In this document: piece by piece, positions 46,352 through 55,609 of the stretch
Layout: each line of letters opens with the position of its first letter
How positions within the stretch are numbered: position 1 is the stretch's first letter
NCBI GenBank assembly: GCA_025359125.1
Contig: JANYHI010000052.1
Location: 1 to 64,000 of the forward strand
Direction: 5' to 3'
Source: Cytophagales bacterium
GTDB lineage: Bacteria > Bacteroidota > Bacteroidia > Cytophagales > Cyclobacteriaceae
DNA length: 64,000 bases
Made by a program: the position numbers and the translations under genes
Notes under the pieces: generated by a model
What the model saw: the letters and a program-made list of their open reading frames with translations, nothing else
What the model was told of the DNA's origin: nothing
Database searches by the model: none

Positions 46352-48016
46352 ATGACATTATTTGAAAAACATCAAGGAACAATTACTAAAGCAATTGAAG
46401 CACTACATGCTCGCACTTTTTATGCAGCCTTTGTAGAAAATCCTGCGCCTGCAGTATATGGCGAAACAGCTGATGCGGATGGTCAGGCGAAATTCAAATC
46501 TATACTTGGTAAAAAATTTGAAGAATTAAAACAAGCTAATCCAACTTCTTGGGGTGGACAAGAAGAATCTCCGTACTTGCAAGAAGAATTAAAAATAGCA
46601 TACCCTATTTTTACTTCTGGTGTTTTAATCGAGCGCGCAAAAAAAACTTTTCACCAATGGCGAAAAGTATCTGCCCAAGATCGCGCAGGTATTTTAATGG
46701 AATCATTAGAAAAAGTAAAAGCACGTTTTTTTGAAATTGCGTACGCCACCATGCACACCACAGGCCAAGGTTACATGATGGCTTTTCAAGCATCGGGGCC
46801 ACATGCTGCTGACCGCGCGCTGGAAGCAATTACTGCGGGCTATGAAGAGCTGAATCGTTTTCCTTCCAGTGCTATTTGGGAAAAGCCAATGGGTAAATTT
46901 AATCTTCAACTAAATAAAGAATGGCGGGCAGTGCCAAAAGGAATTTCAATAGTAATTGGTTGTTCTACTTTTCCTACTTGGAATTCTGTTACCGGTATTT
47001 ATGGAAGTTTGATTACAGGTAATTCTGTAATTGTAAAACCACATCCGGGTGCAATTTTACCGATTGCTATTTTCGTAGCCGAGATTCAAAAAGTGTTACT
47101 TGAAAATAATCTTGATCCCACTATTTGTCAGTTGGCGGTAGATACATTTGATAAAATGATCACTAAAGAATTAGCTGAACATCCTGAGGTTAAGTTGATC
47201 GATTTCACTGGTAACTCTTCATTTGGTTCATACTTAGAAGCACTACCCGGCAAAACCATTTTTACAGAAAAGACGGGTGTTAACTCTGTTATTTTAGATT
47301 CGGTAGATGATGTAGATAAAGTTGCAGCTAACTTGGCATTCTCTGTTAATCTCTACAGCGGACAGATGTGTACTGCTCCACAGAATTTTTATATTCCCGC
47401 AGACGGAATTAAAACAGCAACAGGGCATGTAAGCTTCGATCAGTTTGCAGAAAAATTTGTTGCCAATATTAATGGCTTGGTTGACAATCCGAAGGCTGGG
47501 CCTTTTGTACTAGGTGCCGTGCAAAATAAGAAAACCAGCGAGCGCGTAATTGAAGCAGAAAAAATTGGTGGTAAAGTTTGGCTCAAGTCTCGCACATTTG
47601 AAAATCCGATGTTTAAAAATGCGCGCGTGGCTACACCTGTTGTTATTGAAGTAGACGGCTCGAAGAAGGAAATTTTTGGTAAAGAATTATTTGGCCCTAT
47701 CGCTCTTCTAATCAAAACTAAAAATACAGATCAATCGATAGAACTTGCGCAAGAAATGGCGCAGCAGCATGGAGCCATCTCTTGCGGAGCGTATACAACC
47801 AATGAAGTAGTTAAAGAAAAGATTGCAGATGAAATGTCTTTAGCGGCAACGCCTGTTTCATTTAATTTGGTAGGAGGAATTTATATGAACCAAAATGCAG
47901 CCTTCTCAGATTTTCATGTAACAGGTGGCAATCCATCTGGCAACGCATCTTTCACCAATCCTGAATATGTTACAAAGAGATTTACTTGGGTGGGGCATAG
48001 AGAGCCAGTGAAGTAG
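46352..48016 (+). CDS. paaN: PaaN-type aldehyde dehydrogenase family protein
   Basis: The 554-residue product is an aldehyde-dehydrogenase-superfamily protein of the PaaN type, linked with phenylacetate breakdown. It has the Rossmann region with WRAVPKGISIVIGCSTFPTWNSV, GNSVIVKPHPGAILP, FTGNSSFGSYLEA, and the cysteine region VNLYSGQMCTAPQNF with the putative catalytic Cys. No other paa genes are nearby, so its role may be wider. It lies after the small membrane-protein gene and is followed by a terminator. Confidence 0.9.
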   Translation: MTLFEKHQGTITKAIEALHARTFYAAFVENPAPAVYGETADADGQAKFKSILGKKFEELKQANPTSWGGQEESPYLQEELKIAYPIFTSGVLIERAKKTFHQWRKVSAQDRAGILMESLEKVKARFFEIAYATMHTTGQGYMMAFQASGPHAADRALEAITAGYEELNRFPSSAIWEKPMGKFNLQLNKEWRAVPKGISIVIGCSTFPTWNSVTGIYGSLITGNSVIVKPHPGAILPIAIFVAEIQKVLLENNLDPTICQLAVDTFDKMITKELAEHPEVKLIDFTGNSSFGSYLEALPGKTIFTEKTGVNSVILDSVDDVDKVAANLAFSVNLYSGQMCTAPQNFYIPADGIKTATGHVSFDQFAEKFVANINGLVDNPKAGPFVLGAVQNKKTSERVIEAEKIGGKVWLKSRTFENPMFKNARVATPVVIEVDGSKKEIFGKELFGPIALLIKTKNTDQSIELAQEMAQQHGAISCGAYTTNEVVKEKIADEMSLAATPVSFNLVGGIYMNQNAAFSDFHVTGGNPSGNASFTNPEYVTKRFTWVGHREPVK

Positions 48017-48033
48017 CCTTTGAAAATTGGATG

Positions 48034-48074
48034 AAGAAGTGGTGAGCTAATAACAGTTCGCTACTTCTTTTATC
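48034..48074 (+). terminator. Terminator after paaN
   Basis: AAGAAGTGGTGA (48034 to 48045) pairs with TCGCTACTTCTT (48058 to 48069) over 12 positions including two G-U pairs, followed by T-rich sequence. It lies 18 bases after the stop. Confidence 0.7.
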
Positions 48075-48097
48075 AAGTAATATTGAATTATATTCTT

Positions 48098-49582
48098 TTA
48101 TTTCTTCCAAACACCGTCCAATAAATAAACCTCACTAATCTTCACATCACCAGAAGCCTTCATTTTTAATTTGGTGCTGGTGAAAAAGAATTGTTCTGTT
48201 AAAGCCATTTCACCATCGTTCACAAAAACTTCCGCTATGGATTGATCGATAATCACTCTGATTTTTACTGATGGCGGGTATTGCTTCACTGAATAAGAAT
48301 CAATACTAGAAAAATCTGGATTAAATTCTGTTTTAGTTTTGGTACGATCAATGGATAATTCTCCCTCTACATAAGAGAAAATTAATTCTTCATTCTCATC
48401 CGTCACTAAAGATACAGTAGTTTCTTCTGTTAGCTCAGCCGTAAACTCAAAAGCACTGGTAAAAATTTCGTTGTCTGTAGATTCTATTTTCTTCGTTCTC
48501 AGTTTTTCTAATCCTGCAATGGGTTGTTGTTTTAAAAATATTCCGTTGTATGTTTTCACTACACTCAATTCTCTTGGTATGGACATGGCACTGCGCCAAG
48601 GTGAGGTAGGAATTTGATTTCCATACGTCCAGTTGTTTACCCAGCCCATCATTATTTTTTTATTTTTTGCGTAATCTAAATTATTGTAAACGATAGCTGC
48701 ATAGAAATCTTTGCCATACTCAAGATATTGTGGCGAATGTGAAGCGCTATCTTTTTGAAAAGTGTTTCCGTCAAACTCTCCTATAAAATATTGCATGCCT
48801 ACAAACTTTGATCCTTGAGGATGTCCACCAGAAAGCGATAGCACCCATTTACTCTTATTTTCATTTTCAATAGGCAGCTCGTATAAGTCTGGGCATTCCC
48901 AAACACGAGTGGTATCACCAACATCTTTAAATGATCCTGTTAGTTGCCAATCGATTAAATTTTTTGACCCATAGAATTGAACAGTGAATAAATCTGGAAT
49001 CACCAATGCCATTACCCATTTTTGCTGAGGCTCGTACCAAAAAACCTTTGGGTCGCGAAAGTCTTTTCTTTTAATATCTAAAATAGGATTTTTATCATAG
49101 TACTTCCATGTTCTTCCTTTATCATTACTGTAGGCAAGACTTTGATGCTGCGTTATTCCTTGATTATTCTTGTGTGTGTTTGATGTGAAAATAGAGATGA
49201 GTGTATTTGCACCAAAGCCAGCCGAATTATTTTTATCGACAATGGCAGTGCCAGAAAAAATCATCGTGCTGTCACCAGTTTGTTTGTCTTGATATTCGCG
49301 CAAAGCAACGGGCAGATGTTGCCAGTGAAGTAAATCTGTGCTTACGGCATGTCCCCAACTCATGTGCCCCCACGTATTTCCGTATGGATTGTATTGATAA
49401 AAGAGGTGATATTCGCCATCCAAATAAACCAAACCGTTAGGGTCATTCATCCAGTTTTTTTCGGGTGTGAAGTGAATTTGCGGTCGATATAACTCTTGAT
49501 AATAAGAACTCACTTCTTGATTTTTTGATTGGCAACCTGCAAGCAAAGCAGAGGCGCATAACAGAACGAGTATTTTGTTCAT
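48098..49582 (-). CDS. GH32 levanase/fructan beta-fructosidase lipoprotein
   Basis: This secreted GH32 enzyme (494 residues) has a lipobox (LLAGC, Cys17) and the three catalytic motifs: WMNDPNG with the nucleophile Asp47, RDP with Asp177 (stabiliser), and ECPDLY with the acid/base Glu229. The C-terminal beta-sandwich module follows (about 360 to 494). It likely cleaves fructose from levan, inulin or sucrose at the cell surface. No SusC/D or fructokinase lies nearby, so it is not in a full polysaccharide locus. It is downstream of msrB on the same strand. Confidence 0.95.
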   Translation of the reverse strand: MNKILVLLCASALLAGCQSKNQEVSSYYQELYRPQIHFTPEKNWMNDPNGLVYLDGEYHLFYQYNPYGNTWGHMSWGHAVSTDLLHWQHLPVALREYQDKQTGDSTMIFSGTAIVDKNNSAGFGANTLISIFTSNTHKNNQGITQHQSLAYSNDKGRTWKYYDKNPILDIKRKDFRDPKVFWYEPQQKWVMALVIPDLFTVQFYGSKNLIDWQLTGSFKDVGDTTRVWECPDLYELPIENENKSKWVLSLSGGHPQGSKFVGMQYFIGEFDGNTFQKDSASHSPQYLEYGKDFYAAIVYNNLDYAKNKKIMMGWVNNWTYGNQIPTSPWRSAMSIPRELSVVKTYNGIFLKQQPIAGLEKLRTKKIESTDNEIFTSAFEFTAELTEETTVSLVTDENEELIFSYVEGELSIDRTKTKTEFNPDFSSIDSYSVKQYPPSVKIRVIIDQSIAEVFVNDGEMALTEQFFFTSTKLKMKASGDVKISEVYLLDGVWKK

Positions 49583-49584
49583 AG

Positions 49585-50025
49585 TTAAATTAATTTGAGC
49601 GAGGCAGAATTAATGCAATACCGCAATCCACTTGGCTGGGGGCCATCTGGAAATACATGACCTAGATGACAATCGCAAACGCCACACAATACTTCTACAC
49701 GCACCATTCCAAAACTTTCATCTTTGTGATACGCGACTACGTTTTCTTCTACGGGTTGCGTAAAACTAGGCCAGCCTGTTCCCGATTCAAATTTTAATCT
49801 AGAATCGAACAACGGAGTAGCACAACATAAGCACGCATAAAGTCCTGGTTGATGTGCTTCACAATATTCTCCAGTAAATGCGCGTTCGGTTCCTTTTAAT
49901 CTCGTGATTTGAAATTGTTCGGGTGTTAATTCTTTTTTCCAGTCTTCATTTGTTTTCTCAACTCTTTTGGGCGGATTTGCATTTCCTTTATTTGATAATC
50001 GAATAACATCTGTCCACTTTAGCAT
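49585..50025 (-). CDS. msrB: Peptide-methionine (R)-S-oxide reductase
   Basis: MsrB repairs the R form of methionine sulfoxide in proteins. The 146-residue product has the two zinc CxxC pairs (Cys65/Cys68 and Cys114/Cys117), GTGWPSF, and the catalytic Cys137 in RYCINSASL. Cys55 may be the resolving residue. Length is normal. It precedes the GH32 gene by 2 bases. Confidence 0.97.
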   Translation of the reverse strand: MLKWTDVIRLSNKGNANPPKRVEKTNEDWKKELTPEQFQITRLKGTERAFTGEYCEAHQPGLYACLCCATPLFDSRLKFESGTGWPSFTQPVEENVVAYHKDESFGMVRVEVLCGVCDCHLGHVFPDGPQPSGLRYCINSASLKLI

Positions 50026-50042
50026 ATTTTTAATTTTTATTT

Positions 50043-50846
50043 CTATCGCACAACTGCTTTTCTTACAACTCTTGAAAATAATTTAGGAAAGAAACGCTTT
50101 GCGTAAACCGCAAATACTTCTTTTCTTCCGCCAATATAAACTTCTTCTTTTTTCTTGATGATGGCCTCCACAATTCGTCTGGCACATTCTGCAGGAGAAA
50201 GGCCATGATCTGTGGTTTTGTCCATTTGATTTAATTTTGATCCATCGCCCACTACAGCGTTTAAGGTAATGTTAGTGCGAATCCAACCAGGGCAAATGAG
50301 TGTAACAAAAATATTTTCTTTCCATACTTCAGCGCGTAGCGAATCAAAAAATCCATGCAACGCATGTTTCGCAGCGGCATAACCCGAACGGTATGGAGTT
50401 CCGATAATACCCATCACACTGCTGGTAACTACATAATGTCCTGATTTTCTTTTTAAAAAATGAGGAAGTAAATATTTGGTGAGTGCCACGGTGCCAAAAT
50501 AATCTACTTCCATAATCTCTCTATCAACTTCAATTTTAGTTTCCTTAGCTAAACTGCGCTGACTGATTCCGCCATTGTTGATTAGTATATCGATGCGGCC
50601 AAAGAGCTGAATGGCCAACTCGGTATTCAATGCCAAGGTATCGCCTTGCGTGAGATCAAGAGGAAGAACACGCACGTTTGCTTGGGCGCTGGCAGGACAA
50701 TTTCCTTTTACTCGTTCCAATTCTTCTTTTCTGCGTGCAGAAATTATGATATGCGCACCTTTTTTTGCGAGCGCATATGTCAGCGCCTCGCCAATTCCAG
50801 ACGATGCTCCTGTGATCCAAATAACTTTACCTGATAGACTTGCCAT
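50043..50846 (-). CDS. Short-chain dehydrogenase/reductase
   Basis: This classical SDR has 267 residues. Seen are the cofactor loop TGASSGIG (about residues 13 to 20), NNGGIS in the NNAG position, the catalytic Ser in VTSSVMG and the Tyr-Lys pair in [10 protein letters not shown]. The C-terminal tail is basic ([18 protein letters not shown]) and may contact the membrane. It belongs to the DHRS7/YqjQ-like group by overall form; the substrate is unknown. It is one gene of a closely spaced minus-strand run. Confidence 0.92.
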   Translation of the reverse strand: MASLSGKVIWITGASSGIGEALTYALAKKGAHIIISARRKEELERVKGNCPASAQANVRVLPLDLTQGDTLALNTELAIQLFGRIDILINNGGISQRSLAKETKIEVDREIMEVDYFGTVALTKYLLPHFLKRKSGHYVVTSSVMGIIGTPYRSGYAAAKHALHGFFDSLRAEVWKENIFVTLICPGWIRTNITLNAVVGDGSKLNQMDKTTDHGLSPAECARRIVEAIIKKKEEVYIGGRKEVFAVYAKRFFPKLFSRVVRKAVVR

Positions 50847-50847
50847 T

Positions 50848-51225
50848 TTAGTTGGTTGCTATTTTTTTATCTTCGGCATACACCCAAATAGTATAGATCC
50901 CTAGCGCAGTGCCGAATGGGAATGAAAATAATTTAAAACACCCTAACACCAGTAAAAGAGTGAGCGCCCAACTTTTTCCACTAAGTAAGCTGATGCCGCC
51001 AATAATAGAGGGGATAGCGAAAAATAAAATAACGATAGTAGTTAAAATATTAATGATGGGCAAAAGCCAATCCATTAACTCTATAGCATCGGCATCTACT
51101 TCGGCTTGTTTTAAAACGTAAGGCAACAGAGCCGACAAGAACACCGATAATAAAAGCATGCCGATGGCTTGAATCGTTCCATGTACGATAAAGAGAATAC
51201 TTAAAATTCTTTTGTGTGTTTCCAT
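50848..51225 (-). CDS. Membrane protein of unknown function
   Basis: The 125-residue product has about four hydrophobic segments (residues 8 to 36, 56 to 78, 80 to 98 and 100 to 118) and no motif I can name. An acidic loop (EVDADAIELM) sits between the first and second segments. It lies between folA and the SDR gene with small gaps, so it may be in the same transcript. Confidence 0.75.
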   Translation of the reverse strand: METHKRILSILFIVHGTIQAIGMLLLSVFLSALLPYVLKQAEVDADAIELMDWLLPIINILTTIVILFFAIPSIIGGISLLSGKSWALTLLLVLGCFKLFSFPFGTALGIYTIWVYAEDKKIATN

Positions 51226-51238
51226 AACTGCAATAATT

Positions 51239-51742
51239 TTATTCTTTTCGTTTATAAACTACAAAGTCAAATGCGTAGATATGTCTCTCATCAGCAGTAT
51301 GTCGTTGCCTTGAAATTTCAATCCAGTTACTTTTATCTACTTTGGGAAAATGAGTGTCGCCTTCTATTTCTGTTTTTATTTCTGTGAGGTATAGTTTGGT
51401 GGCAATGGCCATCGAGAGTTTGTAAATTTCAGCCCCACCAATTATAAAAAGTTCTTCTTCTTTATTTTTTTTAGCTAAGTCAACTGCTGCCGTCAATGAG
51501 TTTACAACTACACAATTTGGCGCCATGAAATTTGTTTGGCGAGTTACCACAATATTGGTGCGGTTTGGTAAGGGTTTAAACTTGGTGGGGATAGAATCAT
51601 AATTTTTTCGCCCCATTACTACATGATGCCCTTTGGTAGTTTGCATAAAGTATTTCATGTCGTCTGGCAACGACCATGGCAAGTCATTGTTTCTTCCGAT
51701 TACTCGGTTTTGAGCGAGGGCGGCAATAAGGGAGATGATCAT
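51239..51742 (-). CDS. folA: Dihydrofolate reductase
   Basis: DHFR reduces dihydrofolate for thymidylate, purine and methionine metabolism. The 167-residue product begins [32 protein letters not shown], with the acidic residue of the active site (DD), then [12 protein letters not shown], and ends in a normal C-terminal strand. It starts 2 bases after fmt. Confidence 0.97.
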   Translation of the reverse strand: MIISLIAALAQNRVIGRNNDLPWSLPDDMKYFMQTTKGHHVVMGRKNYDSIPTKFKPLPNRTNIVVTRQTNFMAPNCVVVNSLTAAVDLAKKNKEEELFIIGGAEIYKLSMAIATKLYLTEIKTEIEGDTHFPKVDKSNWIEISRQRHTADERHIYAFDFVVYKRKE

Positions 51743-51744
51743 AC

Positions 51745-52668
51745 TTAAATTTTATTTCCTCTAAAGAAATCCTGAACTTTCATTCTGCGTTTTCCTTCCG
51801 GCTGAAATTCTTCAATCGCTACCCAGCCGTCTGAAGTCTTTATATAAAGATAGGTATTGTTATCAGTTTCCCATTGGCCTGCCTGCTTGGAATGTAGAGT
51901 TTCGAATGCTGATTTTTGAGCAATAAAAATTTTATATGTTTTGTTATTAATTACTGACCAAGCTCCCGGATAAGGGCTCAACCCTCTCACAAAATTCCTT
52001 ACCAGTTCCATTGGCTGATTCCAATTGATCTCGCACATCTCCTTAAATATTTTCGGAGCGTGTTTGATTTCAATGTTGGCAGGTTGTGGTGTACTTGTAT
52101 AATCACCCGCTTCTATTGCTTTTACTGTTTTTAAAACGAGGTGTGCTCCCTTGTGCATGAGTCGTTGGTATAATGTTCCAACCGTGTCATTCTCTTCTAT
52201 TTTTTCTTTTTCTTGAAAGAGGATGCTGCCAGTATCAATTTCATGTTTTAAAAAAAAAGTAGTGACACCTGTTTCTTTTTCTCCGTTGATGATCGCCCAA
52301 TTGATTGGTGCGGCACCTCTATAGTCGGGCAGAAGGGAGCCATGTAAATTAAAGGTTCCAATAGTTGGCATAGCCCACGCCAATTCGGGTAGCATACGAA
52401 AAGCGACTACGATTTGAAGATTGGCGTGATAATTTTTTAGTTCTTCTAAAAATTCTGGAGCCTTTAAGTTGGTTGGCTGAAGTACAGGAATATTATTTTT
52501 TAAAGCACACTCTTTTATCGGGGAAGGCATTAGTTTTTGTCCACGACCTTGAGGTTTATCTGGTGCTGTAATAACGGCCACTACGTTGAATTTATTTTCA
52601 ACTAATATTTCTAAGCTGGGCACGGCAAATTCTGGTGTGCCCATAAAGATAATTCGGAGTGCATTCAT
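51745..52668 (-). CDS. fmt: Methionyl-tRNA formyltransferase
   Basis: Fmt formylates initiator Met-tRNA. The 307-residue product has [17 protein letters not shown], the catalytic [28 protein letters not shown] segment and a C-terminal OB domain. Its ATG overlaps the stop of the RES toxin gene by four bases (ATGA), so the toxin-antitoxin pair and fmt are probably translated from one transcript. Confidence 0.97.
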   Translation of the reverse strand: MNALRIIFMGTPEFAVPSLEILVENKFNVVAVITAPDKPQGRGQKLMPSPIKECALKNNIPVLQPTNLKAPEFLEELKNYHANLQIVVAFRMLPELAWAMPTIGTFNLHGSLLPDYRGAAPINWAIINGEKETGVTTFFLKHEIDTGSILFQEKEKIEENDTVGTLYQRLMHKGAHLVLKTVKAIEAGDYTSTPQPANIEIKHAPKIFKEMCEINWNQPMELVRNFVRGLSPYPGAWSVINNKTYKIFIAQKSAFETLHSKQAGQWETDNNTYLYIKTSDGWVAIEEFQPEGKRRMKVQDFFRGNKI

Positions 52669-53126
52669 TTTTGTGGTATCATCATTTTTAGTAAACGTTC
52701 GTCAAATATCAATGATTGAGGTTTGCCGACTTTTACCTTTCCAAAATTTTTATGCTTTGGATTAATTAAATAATTGTGTGTATTGTTCATTAATGCAGAA
52801 GGTATTTTCATCACTAATGCCCTATTTTTTTCAATAAAATTATTTCCAACGTGTTGAGTAAATTCATATTTCCTATTCCAATCTTTAGGAAGCCGAGGCT
52901 CATACATTTCTTCTTTATCAGAAATATGAACTGGAAGCATGATGTAATCTGTACTTATCTGCGTAAGCGGAATTCTTACGGCTACTTCCAGAGCTGCCAA
53001 TAAATTGTTCTCGGCAGTATAAATTAAATAGTGCCCTGGAGTATTCCATCGCCCTCCATACAAAAAAGCTCCTTGGCCACTTAAATCATCAGCCCATTTT
53101 TTTAGCGTACACCTAAATAATATCAT
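52665..53126 (-). CDS. RES-domain toxin
   Basis: The 153-residue product is a RES-type toxin, a family whose studied members (for example MbcT) break down NAD+. Conserved pieces are FRCTLKKWADDLSGQGAFLYGGRWNTPG (Arg and the GRWN segment) and YTAENNLLAALEVAVRI (Tyr and Glu), then the late NPKHKNFGKVKV. It is co-directional with, and overlaps by four bases, the upstream antitoxin gene. The chain looks intact, so the toxin is probably active and held by the antitoxin. Confidence 0.92.
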   Translation of the reverse strand: MILFRCTLKKWADDLSGQGAFLYGGRWNTPGHYLIYTAENNLLAALEVAVRIPLTQISTDYIMLPVHISDKEEMYEPRLPKDWNRKYEFTQHVGNNFIEKNRALVMKIPSALMNNTHNYLINPKHKNFGKVKVGKPQSLIFDERLLKMMIPQK

Positions 53127-53542
53127 GCTAAGATGCCGTGTTCTATCCTGCCTAAAATGGTCAGCAAATCATCAATGCCCTTTCGAGTGTGAATGTGGTT
53201 AACAGGAGTTTCTCCGCTTAAATCAATGGAAGGGAGGTGTAGCCATTCGGTAAAACCTTCCATCCCATTAAAAACTTCGTTGCCTTTAGCAAACAACTCG
53301 GCTAGGTGAATGAGTCTATCAGAAATATAGAGGCGCATTCGTTCTTCAGGCCGATAGTTATCAAGTGTGCGCTTGGTCACATCTAAATATCGAAAAACTC
53401 GTTTTTCATCGAGCTTACTTTTTTTTATAAAATGAACCAAAGCGCGTTTAGGCAAGCCGTCTTCGGCTAAAGTTGAGAGATCGGTAACTTTTCCAAAAAC
53501 ATCTTTTCCACCCAACAGATGAAATACCTCTTTATTTTGCAT
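53123..53542 (-). CDS. Xre/MbcA/ParS-type antitoxin (DUF2384)
   Basis: This antitoxin has about 139 residues from the ATG at 53542. It has a degenerate N-terminal DNA-binding region (PKRALVHFIKKSKLDEKRVFRYLDVTKRTLDNY) and a C-terminal DUF2384/MbcA domain (FNGMEGFTEWLHLPSIDLSGETPVNHIHTRKGIDDLLTILGRIEHG) that blocks the RES toxin. Two copies of GAAAATTTTC precede its start. A TTG five codons upstream lies within one of these sites and is rejected. The overlap with the toxin fits an autoregulated operon. Confidence 0.92.
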   Translation of the reverse strand: MQNKEVFHLLGGKDVFGKVTDLSTLAEDGLPKRALVHFIKKSKLDEKRVFRYLDVTKRTLDNYRPEERMRLYISDRLIHLAELFAKGNEVFNGMEGFTEWLHLPSIDLSGETPVNHIHTRKGIDDLLTILGRIEHGILA

Positions 53543-53545
53543 GAT

Positions 53546-53577
53546 GAAAATTTTCAATAAATGTAACGAAAATTTTC
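53546..53577. promoter_or_regulatory. Putative antitoxin operator: two GAAAATTTTC palindromes
   Basis: The perfect 10-base palindrome GAAAATTTTC occurs at 53546 to 53555 and again at 53568 to 53577, 22 bases from start to start, about two helical turns. It lies directly before the antitoxin start and between nth and the antitoxin gene, where such operators are expected. Confidence 0.7.
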
Positions 53578-53584
53578 AAACGAG

Positions 53585-54220
53585 TCAATCTCTCAATTCT
53601 TTGCGCATGTGTTTTTTGCAAATGGGGCAGTTCTGCCAAACATGCCCCCGAGCTGGACAATATTCTCTGCCAAAGTAAATAATTTGCAGATGTGTCTTGT
53701 TCCATTTCTCTTCGGGAATTATTCTTTTCAAATCATGTTCTGTTTGCTCTACATTTTTGCCGGTGCTTAGTGCCCATCGGTAAGCAAGGCGATGGATGTG
53801 TGTATCTACCGGAAAGGCTGGTTTACCAAACCATTGCGTCATTACTACTGAAGCAGTTTTGTGCCCAACGGCTGGCAGTTCTTCTAAGGCTTCAAAAGAA
53901 TCCGGAACTTGCCCATCATATTTTTCAATTAAAATCTTTGACAATCCCCAGATGCCTTTCGATTTCATAGGAGAAAGTCCGCATGGTTTTATGATTTCTC
54001 GAATTTCTTCCACAGAAAACTTAATCATATCGTACGGATTGTCGGCTGCCTTAAATAAAATCGGAGTGATTTTGTTTACGCGTTCGTCTGTACATTGTGC
54101 AGAAAGTAAAACAGAAACTAAAAGTGTGTACGCATCTTTGTGGTGAAGCGGAACTTCTACAGTGGGGTAAAGTTTATCCAGAATTTTTAAAATGTTGTTT
54201 GTTTTTTCTGCTTTTGTCAT
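53585..54220 (-). CDS. nth: Endonuclease III
   Basis: Nth removes oxidised pyrimidines and cuts abasic sites. The 211-residue product has the helix-hairpin-helix LEELPAVGHKTASVV with the catalytic Lys, the Asp in PVDTHIHRLAYRW, and the iron-sulfur cluster cysteines in CPARGHVWQNCPICKKHM. Length is normal. It lies upstream of the toxin-antitoxin pair on the same strand, with 42 bases between. Confidence 0.97.
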   Translation of the reverse strand: MTKAEKTNNILKILDKLYPTVEVPLHHKDAYTLLVSVLLSAQCTDERVNKITPILFKAADNPYDMIKFSVEEIREIIKPCGLSPMKSKGIWGLSKILIEKYDGQVPDSFEALEELPAVGHKTASVVMTQWFGKPAFPVDTHIHRLAYRWALSTGKNVEQTEHDLKRIIPEEKWNKTHLQIIYFGREYCPARGHVWQNCPICKKHMRKELRD

Positions 54221-54304
54221 GCATGCTTAATCACTCTTGCAATTTATAATAAGAAAGCGAGTAAACAGAATGGTAATTAGGTGATGAGAAAATTGATGAA
54301 ATGA

Positions 54305-55561
54305 TCAATCCTTTTTATACAAGTCATCCCAGCGTAGCATCGTGCTGTCTTTTCTCTCTTTCCCAAGAAGGCGTACAGCAAAGAGCATGCTCAGCCCATT
54401 CAACAAAAAGAAAATAAGGTAGCAGATGTTAATGGCGAGTGGATTTGTAGGAACGATTCCTTCAAAGGCAATTAGGTCGTACCCAAAAATTAGGAGAGCC
54501 AGAACAACACTCATGATCATTAGCCATGCTCCCGCTCTTTCATATACCAGCGCGCGCAGTACAACAAAAATGCCATAGACAATTAACAGCGCACAAAATG
54601 AGAGGTATAGGTTAAGAAATTGTGTAAAAATATAAGCGGAAAATCCGATGGTAATCAGTATGAAAATAAAATTTCCTCCTACCAGAATATATTTTATAAA
54701 GAAGTTAATTTCAGATTTAAATAATCTGCCTAGAAAGAGAATGGTAAAAATCATTGTTAGGTAAAGCGTAATGTATTCTATGCGCACCATCAACTCCCAC
54801 GAAAAATCAGGATAGTAATTAATAAATAAATATTGATTTGAAAATAGAGAGCGTATGCCCCAGCTCAGGCAGATTGCAGCAAAATAGAGAAGTGCCACTT
54901 CTTTTGTTGAAAACAGAAAAATGAAAAAGAAACTGATACCTATTAAAATCAGTCCGCAAAATAAAATAATGTTGCTAATAGTAAAGGCCTCTCTTCTTTC
55001 CTGCATAGTATTTGCAAGTCCCAAAAAAATAGGCTCGCGAATGCCGCCTTTATAATGCTGATAATTGGAGATATGAAGAACTATATCTAATGTATCGCTA
55101 TCAGGTTGAAAGGTGAGAGTTTGCGGAAGCCATTGTGCCTTTGATTCTGATTCTTTTGTTGCCACAATGCCATTTTTAGCAATCGGTTTTTCATTCACCC
55201 ACAAGTGATAACTTGAATAGATCTGAGGTAGCTCAAGTGCCAAAGGTGAGTTATGAGAAGCTAAAATGATTTTAAGATGATACGTAGCAAAACCCTCGGT
55301 TCGTTCGTAAGCGCCCCAAGTAGAAGGAAAGTCAACAAAGTCGCGATCTTGAATAAAAGTAGAATCGTATTTGAAGTGGCTGGGGGCAATCAGCCGACTC
55401 ATATAAAAATTCCACGCACCAGAAAGTTTTACGGGCTCTTGTTCGAAGTTCCAGTTACTTAAATTGAGCTGACCTTCGTGAGCTAATGGCGCAATTTGTG
55501 CTTCGGCTAAAAGTGATAGTGAACTTAGCAGAACAATAACCCATTTTCTCAAATCTACCAT
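54305..55561 (-). CDS. 7TM-DISM receptor without output domain
   Basis: The 418-residue product has a signal peptide, an extracellular domain of about 170 residues with sandwich-like strands (the 7TMR-DISMED2 type, seen as LNLSNWNFEQEPVKLSGAWNFYM), and seven membrane helices at about 195 to 400. Receptors of this family usually carry a histidine kinase or GGDEF domain behind the membrane part. Here only about 12 residues follow (LRWDDLYKKD), so the signal must go through a partner. A full consensus promoter precedes it. Confidence 0.85.
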   Translation of the reverse strand: MVDLRKWVIVLLSSLSLLAEAQIAPLAHEGQLNLSNWNFEQEPVKLSGAWNFYMSRLIAPSHFKYDSTFIQDRDFVDFPSTWGAYERTEGFATYHLKIILASHNSPLALELPQIYSSYHLWVNEKPIAKNGIVATKESESKAQWLPQTLTFQPDSDTLDIVLHISNYQHYKGGIREPIFLGLANTMQERREAFTISNIILFCGLILIGISFFFIFLFSTKEVALLYFAAICLSWGIRSLFSNQYLFINYYPDFSWELMVRIEYITLYLTMIFTILFLGRLFKSEINFFIKYILVGGNFIFILITIGFSAYIFTQFLNLYLSFCALLIVYGIFVVLRALVYERAGAWLMIMSVVLALLIFGYDLIAFEGIVPTNPLAINICYLIFFLLNGLSMLFAVRLLGKERKDSTMLRWDDLYKKD

Positions 55562-55579
55562 AGAAAAATTTTACGTGAA

Positions 55580-55609
55580 CAAACCTACTAAAACTTAGGT
55601 ACGTTTCAA
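55580..55609 (-). promoter_or_regulatory. Consensus promoter of the 7TM-DISM gene
   Basis: On the minus strand TTG (55609 to 55607), 19 bases, then TAGGTTTG (55587 to 55580) matches the Bacteroidota promoter exactly. It overlaps the end of the GH5 gene and lies 19 bases before the start codon at 55561. Confidence 0.8.

Noticed and set aside
46352-48016. A complete phenylacetate degradation cluster
   Set aside because: Only the PaaN-type gene is present; no paaA-E, paaG, paaJ or paaK gene lies nearby.
48098-49582. A polysaccharide utilisation locus around the GH32 gene
   Set aside because: No SusC/SusD pair or sensor gene is adjacent; neighbours are msrB and housekeeping genes.
52665-53542. 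Type II restriction or defence genes near the toxin-antitoxin pair
   Set aside because: Neighbours are fmt, folA, msrB and nth, all housekeeping; no defence genes occur in the window.
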